Shown here: piece after piece, positions 22,892-35,300 of the stretch
Position numbering within the stretch: position 1 is the stretch's first letter
Layout of the letters: every line of letters starts with the position of its first letter
Assembly: GCF_949628215.1 (NCBI RefSeq)
Contig: NW_027441200.1
Location: 48,826 to 112,825, forward strand
DNA length: 64,000 nucleotides
Source of the DNA: Phalacrocorax aristotelis
Taxonomy: Eukaryota; Chordata; Aves; Suliformes; Phalacrocoracidae
Direction of reading: 5' to 3'
Made by a program: the position numbers and the translations under genes
The notes under the pieces: generated by a model
What the model was told of the DNA's origin: nothing
Database searches by the model: none
What the model saw: the letters and a program-made list of their open reading frames with translations, nothing else

Positions 22892-23333
22892 GTGGAGGAT
22901 GGCCTAGAGTCTGGAGCTGCAGAAGAGGCAGGGAGGAGGGAAGGGGAAAGAAGCATCTGAACGGCTAAATTGTGCCAGCAGCACTGAGAGCGAGAGTTGC
23001 GGTGAGTCCTGGGCCACTGGGGCCCTGTTGCCTCTCTTGTGCGTCCTGGGCCCTCCCTGTCTCTCCCCTGGCCCCCTCTCTTTCCTTACCTGCTGCAAAA
23101 TTATTTTTTTTTTTGCGTTCCCCCCGCACCTTCTTTCTACATCTCGCTCTGAGTGGCTCCCTGCCTCCCTGTCTTTTCAGTCCTCCCTCTCTCTGTCCTG
23201 TAGCCTGTGGCTACTTTTTCTTTCTCTGCCTCTCTCTGCCTGGCTCTGGCTCCGTTTTTTTGTATTCCTCCTGCTCTGTCCTGTAGCCTGTCGGTACTTT
23301 GTCTTTCTCTGGCTCTCTTGGTCTGACTCCCTG
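22892..23333. repeat. Pyrimidine-rich segment with ~80-bp sub-repeats
   Basis: After a short purine-rich start, the + strand is C+T rich with CTGTAGCCTGT anchors near 23200 and 23281. It is the internal version of the diverged edge copy at 5517-5915. Frames of 104 and 108 codons here are low-complexity and not called as genes. Confidence 0.75.
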
Positions 23334-23849
23334 TGTTACCAAAAATCGTGGTAAAATTGGAAACAACTCTGTAACACCAATTTAGTATTAAAGAGCAGGC
23401 ATTCTTTATTCACGGCGCCGGATGCACGGGGGATCGCTCCTCCTAACGTGCGTACCTCACACACCTTTCCCCTACAATTTATAGCTCAAAATTTTACGTA
23501 GTCAGACGTATTCATTATTGTCCTGTCTACTGATTGGTACAAACTTGCTCGTTCCTTATGTAAATTACTGCGCAGGCTCGGTTGTCCTCTTCTGAGTAGG
23601 TGGCGTTACTTGGGTCGGTGGTGGTCCGTGAGTCGGTGGTCGCGATCTTCCCCCTGCCGGAATTACCTTTTATCTTCTTGGCAGTCCTGGCTAGTTCTCT
23701 CAGTCTGCTACACGAAACCGCGTTTTGTCATCCTTTTCTGACAGAAGCACATTGCCTGTTGTTCTGTTCACATTAATGATTACCTAGGGACTAAAATGCA
23801 GATCAACAGATACACTGATTCGTACACTCCATGTTCCCATAATGTAACA
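23334..23849 (-). mobile_element. Solo LTR, type B, endogenous retrovirus fossil (copy 1)
   Basis: The 516-bp element has matching inverted termini on + (TGTTACC at the left, GTAACA at the right), so read on minus it begins TGTTAC and ends GTAACA. On minus a TATAAATT box (positions 23477-23484) is followed about 70 bp later by the polyadenylation signal AATAAA (23405-23410) and then the 3' end. This is the normal U3-R-U5 order. No internal retroviral region flanks it, and I see no convincing target duplication. The family is not identified; it is distinct from type A. Confidence 0.8.
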
Positions 23850-24338
23850 ACGTCTCTGGTTGATTGATTTCATCGCTTTGGTTACACCTGTTCCTGTTGT
23901 TCTGTTTCTTCTTTTTTGGCTTTCTGTGATTCTGTTTTTCTCTGCCTCTCGCTTTTCCCAGCTCCCCGTCCCTCACTTTTAATGCCTGTTATCCTTCACC
24001 AACTCACTCTTCCTTGGTTCCCATCCCCGTTTCTGAATTCCTCCTGCTTTGCCACGTAGCCCGTGACATTTTCTTAATCTCTCTGTCTGCCTCAACGCTC
24101 CCCCCGTGCTTTTTAATTCATATTCTCTGCTCTGTAGCCTGCTACTGTTCTTGCCTTTCTGAGTTCTTCTCTGTCCAACTCCCTTTCCCTATTCTTGAAT
24201 TCCTGCTCTTCCTGCAACCACCGCTGTTCCCTGTGATCTCCATCTCTCTGTCCAGCTCCCTGTCCCTAGGTTTTAAATCCTGCCTCTGCCCACTGTAGCC
24301 TGTCTAGATTTTTCTCTCGGCCCCTCCCTGTCCGGCTC
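23850..24338. repeat. Degenerate ~80-bp sub-repeats between LTR B and the monomer
   Basis: GTAGCC-type anchors near 24054, 24134, 24218 and 24296 are spaced 78-84 bp apart. The units resemble those inside the 946-bp monomer but are more diverged, suggesting that the monomer arose by amplifying one stretch of this older repeat. Confidence 0.65.
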
Positions 24339-25314
24339 CCTCTCTCTGTGTTCTAATTCCACGTTCTCTGTCACGTAGACCCGTGCTGTTTGTTTGTCCT
24401 CATCTCTCTCTGTCCAGCTCCTTGCTGCTATGTTTTATTGCCCAATTTCCTCCCTCTCTGTCTTGGTAGCCCGTTGCTGTAGGTTTTTTCACTTGTTTCT
24501 TCGTTTGTCTCTGTCTGCCTCCCAGTGCCGGATCTTTAATTCCTCCTTCCCCGTAGGCCGCTGTTCCTTTTTTCCATACTACATTGTGTTCTCTTTGGCC
24601 TCCTTTTCTTATTCATCGGTTCCCTCCTCGCTGCCCCGTGGCCCGTCCCCATTTTATTGTTGCCTCTCTCTCCCTCTCTCTGGCTTCTTGCCCCTGTTTT
24701 TAAACTTCCTGCCTCTCTTCCCTGTTGGCCGTGTGATCTTTAGCCTTTCTCCATCTCTTTCCGCCCAGCTCTCCGTGTCTATCGTTAATTCTTCCCTCTC
24801 TGCCCTGTAGCCTGTAGCGTTTGTCCTTTCTGGCTTCCCCATGTCCCTATTTTAGAATTGTTTCGCTCTTCTTTCTGTACGCATTGCGATTCCTTTTGCT
24901 CTCCATCTCCCTTTTGGTGTATTTTCTTCTTCCTCTGGCTCCCTGTCCCTAATGGTTAATTCTCTCCCTGCTCATGCTCTGTACCACGTAGCCCCATGGT
25001 TTGTTTTGTGGTCTTCCCTACCCCGGCCCCTTCCCTCTGTCGTTGGCTCTCTCGGATCCCTGTCCCCGTGGCTTCATTCTTCCCTCTCTGCCCTGTTCTT
25101 GTCGCTTTTCTTGTCTTTCTCCATCTCGCTCGGTTCAGCTTTCTGCCCCATTCTTCTTTCCTCACTCGCTGTTGTGCTGCCTGCCCCAGGTTCTTTGTGC
25201 GTTTCCAGCCTGCTCCTCATCCTTCTTTGTTGGTATCTGTCCTGCTCGTCCCTCTTTCTGCTGCGTCTCTTCCCCTCTCTCTGCTGCTTTTATCTCCACC
25301 TCAGTCAGGCTCCC
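24339..25314. repeat. Monomer sequence between cassettes 1 and 2
   Basis: Ordinary monomer sequence (phase point at 24952) links the two cassettes. The cassette-to-cassette distance is 5039 bp. Confidence 0.9.
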
Positions 25315-25534
25315 TGTCCTTCTCTGGCCATCCTGTTCCCTGCCTCGTGCCTTCTCACTACACGCACACACGCCCCCCCAACCCGTCCAGCCGCATGCCG
25401 CTTTTCTCTTCTCTCCTCCTACTGTCCTGTGCCCTGCTCCTCACCTTTGGTGGCCTCCCTCTCTGCCCAGCAGCCTGTCGCTCCAGGAGCCAGGCGACGG
25501 ACGGTCCGCTCCCTGCCAAACCAGGACAAGCGCG

Positions 25535-26075
25535 TGCCGTGGTTTAGCCCCAGCTGGCAACTCTGCACCAGGGAGCTGCTTGCTCGCTCCACCCTCAGTG
25601 GGCTGGGGGAGAGAGCTGGAAGGGTAAAAGTGAGAAAACTCATGGGTGTTTAATAGGTAGAGCAACAGCTGTGCGTGGAAGCAAAGCAAGGAATTCATTC
25701 ACACTCCTTTTCGGTGGGCAGGTGTTGAGCCTTCTCTGGGAAAGCAGGGCTCTATCATGTGTAATGGTTACTTAGGGAGTGAAATGCCGTAGCCCCTAAG
25801 GCCTCCCCCTTCTTCCCCATCTGCATGTACTCAGCGTGATGTCAAATGGTATGGAATAGCCCTTTGGTCAGTTAGCTGGGAAAGCTTTCCCAGCTGTGTC
25901 CTCTCCCAGCCTACTTGCTGGTGGGGCACTGAGAAAACCAGAAGAGGCTCTGACTGTGGAAGCAGTGCTCAGCACATCTCTACATTGTTAACGCTGTGTT
26001 GAACATCATAAATCCAAAACTTATCCTTTCCTAGCTTCTATGGAGAAAATGAGCACTATCCTAGCCAAAACCAGC
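25535..26075 (-). mobile_element. Solo LTR type A, copy 2
   Basis: Cassette copy of the fossil LTR described at 20496-21036, with the same borders and orientation. It is a duplicate by segmental amplification and not an independent insertion. Confidence 0.8.
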
Positions 26076-27929
26076 TCCGTGCGGCTCCGGCAACGGCGGC
26101 CGAGGTGGCCTGGGGGCAGGGGGAGCGTTGGGGACCCTGAGCCACGAATCGCTCCTGGGACTTGTTACATGCACGCTGCCTGCGCAAACACTTGCCCTCT
26201 CCTTTGCCCTCGGGGCTGCGTTTGCGCTCCCTTTGCGTGGGGCAGGGGGCTGTGATGGAGCCCTGGGGAGAAGGTGGTGCACTGTGGGGGTGGGGGAGGG
26301 GCCCCCCGTTGCTGCTGTGCCTCAGCTGCGGGCGGGGGCTGGATGGAGGAGCCCCAGGTGCGGGCAGTGGGGCTGCCGGTGCCGGCTCCTACCTGGAAAA
26401 GGGGTGGTGCCCTGCTCCGGGGGGCCAGTGTGAGCCGAGGGCGGGACGGGGCGGAGCTGTGGCTGAGCGTCAGCGGGCTGCGACTGTAGCGAGGGAGGAG
26501 GTGAGCGGGGGCTGGGTGGTGGACGGCTGCGTCCCGGGTAAAGCCCCGAGGAGGGCTGCGGCGGGGCAGCGCCGGGTCGGAGCGGGCTGTGGGGAGAGCG
26601 AGGCTGTGCTGAGGGCTCGGTGGGGCTTCCGGGTGCATCGGCGGGAAGAACGGTGCCCCGAAGGGTCAGAGAGCGGGGAGGGCGGGCTCGCGGCGTGCCG
26701 GGAGCTGTAGTCCCTGTGGCGCGCGGCTGCCGGCCCTGTCACGTGGTTCGCCGGGGCGCGGCGGGAGGCGCGGTGTTCCGGCGCTCGGGTGCCGGGCGGC
26801 CGTGCCGCGTGCGGTACGCGAGGTGTATTTTTGGGGTTGGATTCGTGTTGATTTCTGGGGGCTTCCAGGTGCGGCCGCTCCCCGAGAAGCGGTGAGTTAC
26901 CCGGGAGCTGACAGAAGGGAGGAGGAGGATGCTCTTTTCCCCTGCCCAGGGCGCAGAAGATGGCCGCCTCCCCGGCTCACCGGAGCTCCCCCTCAGCCTC
27001 CCCTGGCCCGCCTTGCCCGCGCGCCTGCCCTCCCCTCCCGCCCCGCGCGCCTGCTCCCCCCGCCCGCCTGCCCCCCCCCGCGCCTGCTCCCCCCGCCCGC
27101 CTGCCCCCCCCGCCCCGCGCGCTTGCCTCGCCCCGCGCACCTGCTCCCCCCGCCCGCCTGCCCCGTGCGCCTGCTTCGACCCGCGCGCCTGCCCCCTCCC
27201 CCCCACCCCGCGCGCCTGCCCCCCCCCCCCCGCCCCGCGCGCCTGCCCCCAGCTCCGGCACCTCCCCTGAAGCGTGCTGCGTAGCCCTAGGCCGCCCCCA
27301 GGCCCTGTCGTGAAGGCAGCAAGCCGGCCCTCAAGCGCACGGGATTCCCCCTCGGCGCAGGGGCCCTTAGCAGTAGCGCGGGGAAGGAGCGGTGTGTCCA
27401 GAAGCCCCTGCGGAAGGAGAGGCTTTGGTCAAGGTCGATCGACGGTAATGACGGTCGCTGTTTCTTCTTTCCCTCTCCCAGAGACCTTGCTGCGGACGTG
27501 GTTGTCTGTCCTTCCCCCGGGGATGCCGTTGACTGTGGCCGTCTCAGGCTTGCGTGGCTTCTCTCTGCCCGGCCTCGCCGTCCTTGCAGCGCGGGGCCGA
27601 AAAGGGATAGACAAAGCCCTTCCCAGCTGTGGACAGGAGCTGCCTCGGCTGAAGCTGGCGATGCCAACGAAAGGTAAAGAAGAAGAAATTGAAGGCGCTC
27701 TGGCTGCCACCTGCCTTCCTGCCGCAGGCAAGAGAGCCTGTCCCTGCAGGTGAGGAAGGAAGGATCCCCCTTCATAGTCCGCAGCGGGCCAGGCCACCAA
27801 CGTGCACCGCAGGGTCTGTACGCGTAACCCGGAGTTCGGTACGGGCGTGTAGTGCACGAGCGAGCTAGGCCACGTGCCTAGGAAGCCTCATCTTGTAAGA
27901 GCTGTAAGACACCCATGTATTCTCTTTAG
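26076..27929 (+). promoter_or_regulatory. CpG-island-like element, copy 2
   Basis: Near-identical copy of 21037-22891, with the ZNF143-type site at 26693, the E-box about 46 bp further on and the YY1 motif at 26957. The C-rich minisatellite lies at about 26999-27250. The candidate splice signals are all retained. Confidence 0.7.
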
Positions 27930-28371
27930 GTGGAGGATGGCCTAGAGTCTGGAGCTGCAGAAGAGGCAGGGAGGAGGGAAGGGGAAAGAAGCATCTGAAC
28001 GGCTAAATTGTGCCAGCAGCACTGAGAGCGAGAGTTGCGGTGAGTCCTGGGCCACTGGGGCCCTGTTGCCTCTCTTGTGCGTCCTGGGCCCTCCCTGTCT
28101 CTCCCCTGGCCCCCTCTCTTTCCTTACCTGCTGCAAAATTATTTTTTTTTTTGCGTTCCCCCCGCACCTTCTTTCTACATCTCGCTCTGAGTGGCTCCCT
28201 GCCTCCCTGTCTTTTCAGTCCTCCCTCTCTCTGTCCTGTAGCCTGTGGCTACTTTTTCTTTCTCTGCCTCTCTCTGCCTGGCTCTGGCTCCGTTTTTTTG
28301 TATTCCTCCTGCTCTGTCCTGTAGCCTGTCGGTACTTTGTCTTTCTCTGGCTCTCTTGGTCTGACTCCCTG

Positions 28372-28887
28372 TGTTACCAAAAATCGTGGTAAAATTGGAA
28401 ACAACTCTGTAACACCAATTTAGTATTAAAGAGCAGGCATTCTTTATTCACGGCGCCGGATGCACGGGGGATCGCTCCTCCTAACGTGCGTACCTCACAC
28501 ACCTTTCCCCTACAATTTATAGCTCAAAATTTTACGTAGTCAGACGTATTCATTATTGTCCTGTCTACTGATTGGTACAAACTTGCTCGTTCCTTATGTA
28601 AATTACTGCGCAGGCTCGGTTGTCCTCTTCTGAGTAGGTGGCGTTACTTGGGTCGGTGGTGGTCCGTGAGTCGGTGGTCGCGATCTTCCCCCTGCCGGAA
28701 TTACCTTTTATCTTCTTGGCAGTCCTGGCTAGTTCTCTCAGTCTGCTACACGAAACCGCGTTTTGTCATCCTTTTCTGACAGAAGCACATTGCCTGTTGT
28801 TCTGTTCACATTAATGATTACCTAGGGACTAAAATGCAGATCAACAGATACACTGATTCGTACACTCCATGTTCCCATAATGTAACA
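28372..28887 (-). mobile_element. Solo LTR type B, copy 2
   Basis: Cassette copy of the 516-bp fossil LTR described at 23334-23849, with the same length and ends. Confidence 0.8.
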
Positions 28888-29376
28888 ACGTCTCTGGTTG
28901 ATTGATTTCATCGCTTTGGTTACACCTGTTCCTGTTGTTCTGTTTCTTCTTTTTTGGCTTTCTGTGATTCTGTTTTTCTCTGCCTCTCGCTTTTCCCAGC
29001 TCCCCGTCCCTCACTTTTAATGCCTGTTATCCTTCACCAACTCACTCTTCCTTGGTTCCCATCCCCGTTTCTGAATTCCTCCTGCTTTGCCACGTAGCCC
29101 GTGACATTTTCTTAATCTCTCTGTCTGCCTCAACGCTCCCCCCGTGCTTTTTAATTCATATTCTCTGCTCTGTAGCCTGCTACTGTTCTTGCCTTTCTGA
29201 GTTCTTCTCTGTCCAACTCCCTTTCCCTATTCTTGAATTCCTGCTCTTCCTGCAACCACCGCTGTTCCCTGTGATCTCCATCTCTCTGTCCAGCTCCCTG
29301 TCCCTAGGTTTTAAATCCTGCCTCTGCCCACTGTAGCCTGTCTAGATTTTTCTCTCGGCCCCTCCCTGTCCGGCTC

Positions 29377-32300
29377 CCTCTCTCTGTGTTCTAATTCCAC
29401 GTTCTCTGTCACGTAGACCCGTGCTGTTTGTTTGTCCTCATCTCTCTCTGTCCAGCTCCTTGCTGCTATGTTTTATTGCCCAATTTCCTCCCTCTCTGTC
29501 TTGGTAGCCCGTTGCTGTAGGTTTTTTCACTTGTTTCTTCGTTTGTCTCTGTCTGCCTCCCAGTGCCGGATCTTTAATTCCTCCTTCCCCGTAGGCCGCT
29601 GTTCCTTTTTTCCATACTACATTGTGTTCTCTTTGGCCTCCTTTTCTTATTCATCGGTTCCCTCCTCGCTGCCCCGTGGCCCGTCCCCATTTTATTGTTG
29701 CCTCTCTCTCCCTCTCTCTGGCTTCTTGCCCCTGTTTTTAAACTTCCTGCCTCTCTTCCCTGTTGGCCGTGTGATCTTTAGCCTTTCTCCATCTCTTTCC
29801 GCCCAGCTCTCCGTGTCTATCGTTAATTCTTCCCTCTCTGCCCTGTAGCCTGTAGCGTTTGTCCTTTCTGGCTTCCCCATGTCCCTATTTTAGAATTGTT
29901 TCGCTCTTCTTTCTGTACGCATTGCGATTCCTTTTGCTCTCCATCTCCCTTTTGGTGTATTTTCTTCTTCCTCTGGCTCCCTGTCCCTAATGGTTAATTC
30001 TCTCCCTGCTCATGCTCTGTACCACGTAGCCCCATGGTTTGTTTTGTGGTGTTCCCTACCCCGGCCCCTTCCCTCTGTCGTTGGCTCTCTCGGATCCCTG
30101 TCCCCGTGGCTTCATTCTTCCCTCTCTGCCCTGTTCTTGTTGCTTTTCTTGTCTTCCTCCATCTCGCTCGCTCAGCTTTCTGCCCCTATTCTTCTTTCCT
30201 CACTCGCTGTTGTGCTGCCTGCCCCAGCTTCTTTGTGCGTTTCCAGCCTGCTCCTCACCGTTCTTTCTTGGTCTCTGTCCTGCTCTTACCTCTTTCTGCT
30301 GCCTCTCTTCCCCTCTCTGCTGCTTTTATCTCCACCTCTGACAGGCTCCCTCTCTGTGTTCTAATTCCAAGTTCTCTTTCACATAGACCCGTGCTGTTTG
30401 TTTGTCCTCAACTCTTCTGTCCAGCTCCTTGCTGCTATATTTCCTCGTCTCCTCCCTGTCTGTCTTGGTAGCCCATTGCTGTTGGTTTTTTCACTTGTTT
30501 CTTCGTTTGTCTCTGTCTGCCTCCCAGTGCCTGATCTTTAATTCCTCCTTCCCCGTAGGCCGCTGTTCCTTTTTTCCATACTACATTGTGTTCTCTTTGG
30601 CCTCCTTTTCTTATTCATCGGTTCCCTCCTCGCTGCCCCGTGGCCCGTCCCCATTTTATTGTTGCCTCTCTCTCCCTCTCTCTGGCTTCTTGCCCCTGTT
30701 TTTAAACTTCCTGCCTCTCTTCCCTGTTGGCCGTGTGATCTTTAGCCTTTCTCCATCTCTTTCCGCCCAGCTCTCCGTGTCTATCGTTAATTCTTCCCTC
30801 TCTGCCCTGTAGCCTGTAGCTTTTGTCCTTTCTGGCTTCCCCATGTCCCTATTTTAGAATTGTTTCGCTCTTCTTTCTGTACGCATTGCGATTCCTTTTG
30901 CTCTCCATCTCCCTTTTGGTGTAATTTCTTTTTCCTCTGGCTCCCTGTCCCTAATGGTTAATTCTCTCCCTGCTCATGCTCTGTACCACGTAGCCCCATG
31001 GTTTGTTTTGAGGTCTTCCCCATCCCCGGCCCCTTCCCTCCGTCGTTGGCTCTCTCGGATCCCTGTCCCCGTGGCTTCATTCTTCCCTCTCTGCCCTGTT
31101 CTTGTCGCTTTTCTTGTCTTTCTCCATCTCGCTCGGTTCAGCTTTCTGCCCCATTCTTCTTTCCTCACTCGCTGTTGTGCTGCCTGCCCCAGGTTCTTTG
31201 TGCGTTTCCAGCCTGCTCCTCATCGTTCTTTCTTGGCCTCTGTCCTGCTCTTCCCCTCTCTGCTGCTTTTATCTCCACCTCTGACAGGCTCCCTCTCTGT
31301 GTTCTAATTCCATGTTCTCTTTCACGTAGACCCGTGCTGTTTGTTTGTCCTCAACTATCTCTGTCCCGCTCCTTGCTGCTATGTTTTATTGCCCAATTTC
31401 CTCCCTCTCTGTCTTGGTAGCCCGTTGCTGTAGGTTTTTTCACTTGTTTCTTCGTTTGTCTCTGTCTGCCTCCCAGTGCCTGATCTTTAATTCCTCCTTC
31501 CCCGTAGGCCGCTGTTCCTTTTTTCCATACTACATTGTGTTCTCTTTGGCCTCCTTTTCTTATTCATCGGCTCCCTCCTCGCTGCCCCGTGGCCCGTCCC
31601 CATTTTATTGTTGCCTCTCTCTCCCTCTCTCTGGCTTCTTGCCCCTGTTTTTAAACGTCTTCCCTCTCTTCCCTGTTGGCCGTGTGATCTTTAGCCTTTC
31701 TCCATCTCTTTCCGCCCAGCTCTCTGTGTCTATCGTTAATTCTTCCCTCTCTGCCCTGTAGCCTGTAGCGTTTGTCCTTTCTGGCTTCCCCATGTCCCTA
31801 TTTTAGAATTGTTTCGCTCTTCTTTCTGTACGCATTGCGATTCCTTTTGCTCTCCATCTCCCTTTTGGTGTATTTTCTTCTTCCTCTGGCTCCCTGTCCC
31901 TAATGGTTAATTCTCTCCCTGCTCATGCTCTGTACCACGTAGCCCCATGGTTTGTTTTGAGGTCTTCCCTACCCCGGCCCCTTCCCTCTGTCGTTGGCTC
32001 TCTCGGCTCCCTGTCCCCGTGGCTTCATTCTTCCCTCTCTGCCCTGTTCTTGTCGCTTTTCTTGTCTTTCTCCATCTCGCTCGGTTCAGCTTTCTGCCCC
32101 TATTCTTCTTTCCTCACTCGCTGTTGTGCTGCCTGCCCCAGGTTCTTTGTGCGTTTCCAGCCTGCTCCTCATCGTTCTTTCTTGGTCTCTGTCCTGCTCT
32201 TACCTCTTTCTGCTGCCTCTCTTCCCCTCTCTGCTGCTTTTATCTCCACCTCTGACAGGCTCCCTCTCTGTGTTCTAATTCCAAGTTCTCTTTCACATAG

Positions 32301-35300
32301 ACCCGTGCTGTTTGTTTGTCCTCAACTATCTCTGTCCCGCTCCTTGCTGCTATGTTTTATTGCCCAATTTCCTCCCTCTCTGTCTTGGTAGCCCATTGCT
32401 GTAGGTTTTTTCACTTGTTTCTTCGTTTGTCTCTGTCTGCCTCCCAGTGCCTGATCTTTAATTCCTCCTTCCCCGTAGGCCGCTGTTCCTTTTTTCCATA
32501 CTACATTGTGTTCTCTTTGGCCTCCTTTTCTTATTCATCGGCTCCCTCCTCGCTGCCCCGTGGCCCGTCCCCATTTTATTGTTGCCTCTCTCTCCCTCTC
32601 TCTGGCTTCTTGCCCCTGTTTTTAAACGTCTTCCCTCTCTTCCCTGTTGGCCGTGTGATCTTTAGCCTTTCTCCATCTCTTTCCGCCCAGCTCTCTGTGT
32701 CTATCGTTAATTCTTCCCTCTCTGCCCTGTAGCCTGTAGCGTTTGTCCTTTCTGGCTTCCCCATGTCCCTATTTTAGAATTGTTTCGCTCTTCTTTCTGT
32801 ACGCATTGCGATTCCTTTTGCTCTCCATCTCCCTTTTGGTGTATTTTCTTCTTCCTCTGGCTCCCTGTCCCTAATGGTTAATTCTCTCCCTGCTCATGCT
32901 CTGTACCACGTAGCCCCATGGTTTGTTTTGAGGTCTTCCCTACCCCGGCCCCTTCCCTCTGTCGTTGGCTCTCTCGGCTCCCTGTCCCCGTGGCTTCATT
33001 CTTCCCTCTCTGCCCTGTTCTTGTCGCTTTTCTTGTCTTTCTCCATCTCGCTCGGTTCAGCTTTCTGACCCTATTCTTCTTTCCTCACTCGCTGTTGTGC
33101 TGCCTGCCCCAGGTTCTTTGTGCGTTTCCAGCCTGCTCCTCATCGTTCTTTCTTGGTCTCTGTCCTGCTCTTACCTCTTTCTGCTGCCTCTCTTCCCCTC
33201 TCTGCTGCTTTTATCTCCACCTCTGACAGGCTCCCTCTCTGTGTTCTAATTCCAAGTTCTCTTTCACATAGACCCGTGCTGTTTGTTTGTCCTCAACTAT
33301 CTCTGTCCCGCTCCTTGCTGCTATGTTTTATTGCCCAATTTCCTCCCTCTCTGTCTTGGTAGCCCATTGCTGTAGGTTTTTTCACTTGTTTCTTCGTTTG
33401 TCTCTGTCTGCCTCCCAGTGCCTGATCTTTAATTCCTCCTTCCCCGTAGGCCGCTGTTCCTTTTTTCCATACTACATTGTGTTCTCTTTGGCCTCCTTTT
33501 CTTATTCATCGGCTCCCTCCTCGCTGCCCCGTGGCCCGTCCCCATTTTATTGTTGCCTCTCTCTCCCTCTCTCTGGCTTCTTGCCCCTGTTTTTAAACGT
33601 CTTCCCTCTCTTCCCTGTTGGCCGTGTGATCTTTAGCCTTTCTCCATCTCTTTCCGCCCAGCTCTCTGTGTCTATCGTTAATTCTTCCCTCTCTGCCCTG
33701 TAGCCTGTAGCGTTTGTCCTTTCTGGCTTCCCCATGTCCCTATTTTAGAATTGTTTCGCTCTTCTTTCTGTACGCATTGCGATTCCTTTTGCTCTCCATC
33801 TCCCTTTTGGTGTATTTTCTTCTTCCTCTGGCTCCCTGTCCCTAATGGTTAATTCTCTCCCTGCTCATGCTCTGTACCACGTAGCCCCATGGTTTGTTTT
33901 GTGGTCTTCCCTACCCCGGCCCCTTCCCTCCGTCGTTGGCTCTCTCGGCTCCCTGTCCCCGTGGCTTCATTCTTCCCTCTCTGCCCTGTTCTTGTCGCTT
34001 TTCTTGTCTTTCTCCATCTCGCTCGGTTCAGCTTTCTGCCCCTATTCTTCTTTCCTCACTCGCTGTTGTGCTGCCTGCCCCAGGTTCTTTGTGCGTTTCC
34101 AGCCTGCTCCTCATCGTTCTTTCTTGGTCTCTGTCCTGCTCTTACCTCTTTCTGCTGCCTCTCTTCCCCTCTCTGCTGCTTTTATCTCCACCTCTGACAG
34201 GCTCCCTCTCTGTGTTCTAATTCCAAGTTCTCTTTCACATAGACCCGTGCTGTTTGTTTGTCCTCATCTCTCTCTGTCCAGCTCCTTGCTGCTATGTTTT
34301 ATTGCTCAATTTCCTCCCTCTCTGTCTTGGTAGCCCATTGCTGTTGGTTTTTTCACTTGTTTCTTCGTTTGTCTCTGTCTGCCTCCCAGTGTCTGATCTT
34401 TAATTCCTCCTTCCCCGTAGGCCGCTGTTCCTTTTTTCCATACTACATTGTGTTCTCTTTGGCCTCCTTTTCTTATTCATCGGTTCCCTCCTCGCTGCCC
34501 CGTGGCCCGTCCCCATTTTATTGTTGCCTCTCTCTCCCTCTCTCTGGCTTCTTGCCCCTGTTTTTAAACTTCCTGCCTCTCTTCCCTGTTGGCCGTGTGA
34601 TCTTTAGCCTTTCTCCATCTCTTTCCGCCCAGCTCTCCGTGTCTATCGTTAATTCTTCCCTCTCTGCCCTGTAGCCTGTAGCTTTTGTCCTTTCTGGCTT
34701 CCCCATGTCCCTATTTTAGAATTGTTTCGCTCTTCTTTCTGTACACATTGCGATTCCTTTTGCTCTCCATCTCCCTTTTGGTGTATTTTCTTTTTCCTCT
34801 GGCTCCCTGTCCCTGATTGCTAATTTTCTCCCTGCTCATGCTCTGTACCACGTAGCCCCATGGTTTGTTTTGTGGTGTTCCCTCCCCGGCCCCTTCCCTC
34901 TGTCGTTGGCTGTCTCGGATCCCTGTCCCCGTGGCTTCATTCTCTCAACTCTGCCCTGTTCTTGTTGCTTTTCTTGTCTTCCTCCATCTCGCTCGCTCAG
35001 CTTTCTGCCCCTATTCTTCTTTCCTCCCTCGCTGTTGTGCTGCCTGCCCCCTGGTTCTTTGTGCGTTTCCAGCCTGCTCCTCATCGTTCTTTCTTGGTCT
35101 CTGTCCTGCTCTTACCTCTTTCTGCTGCCTCTCTTCCCCTCTCTGCTGCTTTTATCTCCACCTCTGACAGGCTCCCTCTCTGTGTACTAATTCCATGTTC
35201 TCTTTCACATAGACCCGTGCTGTTTGTTTGTCCTCAACTCTCTCTGTCCAGCTCCTTGCTGCTATGTTTTATTGCCCAGTTTCCTCCCTCTCTGTCTTGG

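Larger units (their letters stand above)
21720..22900 (+). other. Candidate spliced transcript start in the CpG element
   Basis: Downstream of the promoter motifs the + strand shows, in order: a strong donor GTGAGT at 21853; a polypyrimidine tract and CAG ending at 22443; a 192-bp possible exon (22444-22635) ending AAAG before GTAAAG; an acceptor ending at 22689 and a 22-bp possible exon (22690-22711) before GTGAGG; and an acceptor TTTAG ending at 22891. The 192-bp exon has an open frame of 64 codons, but the product is not recognised. The order and quality of the signals suggest a real or formerly real transcription unit, coding or non-coding. Transcription itself is inferred, not seen. Confidence 0.4.
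20276..24338. repeat. Composite cassette, copy 1 (LTR A, CpG island, LTR B)
   Basis: About 4.06 kb of sequence not found in ordinary monomers sits inside one monomer, entering and leaving at similar GGCTCCCT phrases. Order on +: pyrimidine-rich lead-in, antisense LTR A (20496-21036), CpG-rich element (21037-22891), pyrimidine-rich segment (22892-23333), antisense LTR B (23334-23849), and degenerate ~80-bp sub-repeats (23850-24338). The distance from this monomer's phase point (19913) to the next (24952) is 5039 bp. Three further copies are nearly identical. The lead-in carries a short AC-rich tract near 20325. Confidence 0.9.
25315..29376. repeat. Composite cassette, copy 2
   Basis: This is almost identical to copy 1, offset 5039 and then 5038 bp because of a one-base change in a C run. 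It has the same order of LTR A, CpG element, pyrimidine segment, LTR B and old sub-repeats. Confidence 0.92.

Noticed and set aside
20496-23849. LTR A and LTR B as the two ends of one retroviral element with the CpG element as its inside
   Set aside because: The two LTRs are different families with no sequence similarity, and nothing between them resembles retroviral genes. They are best read as two independent fossil solo LTRs.
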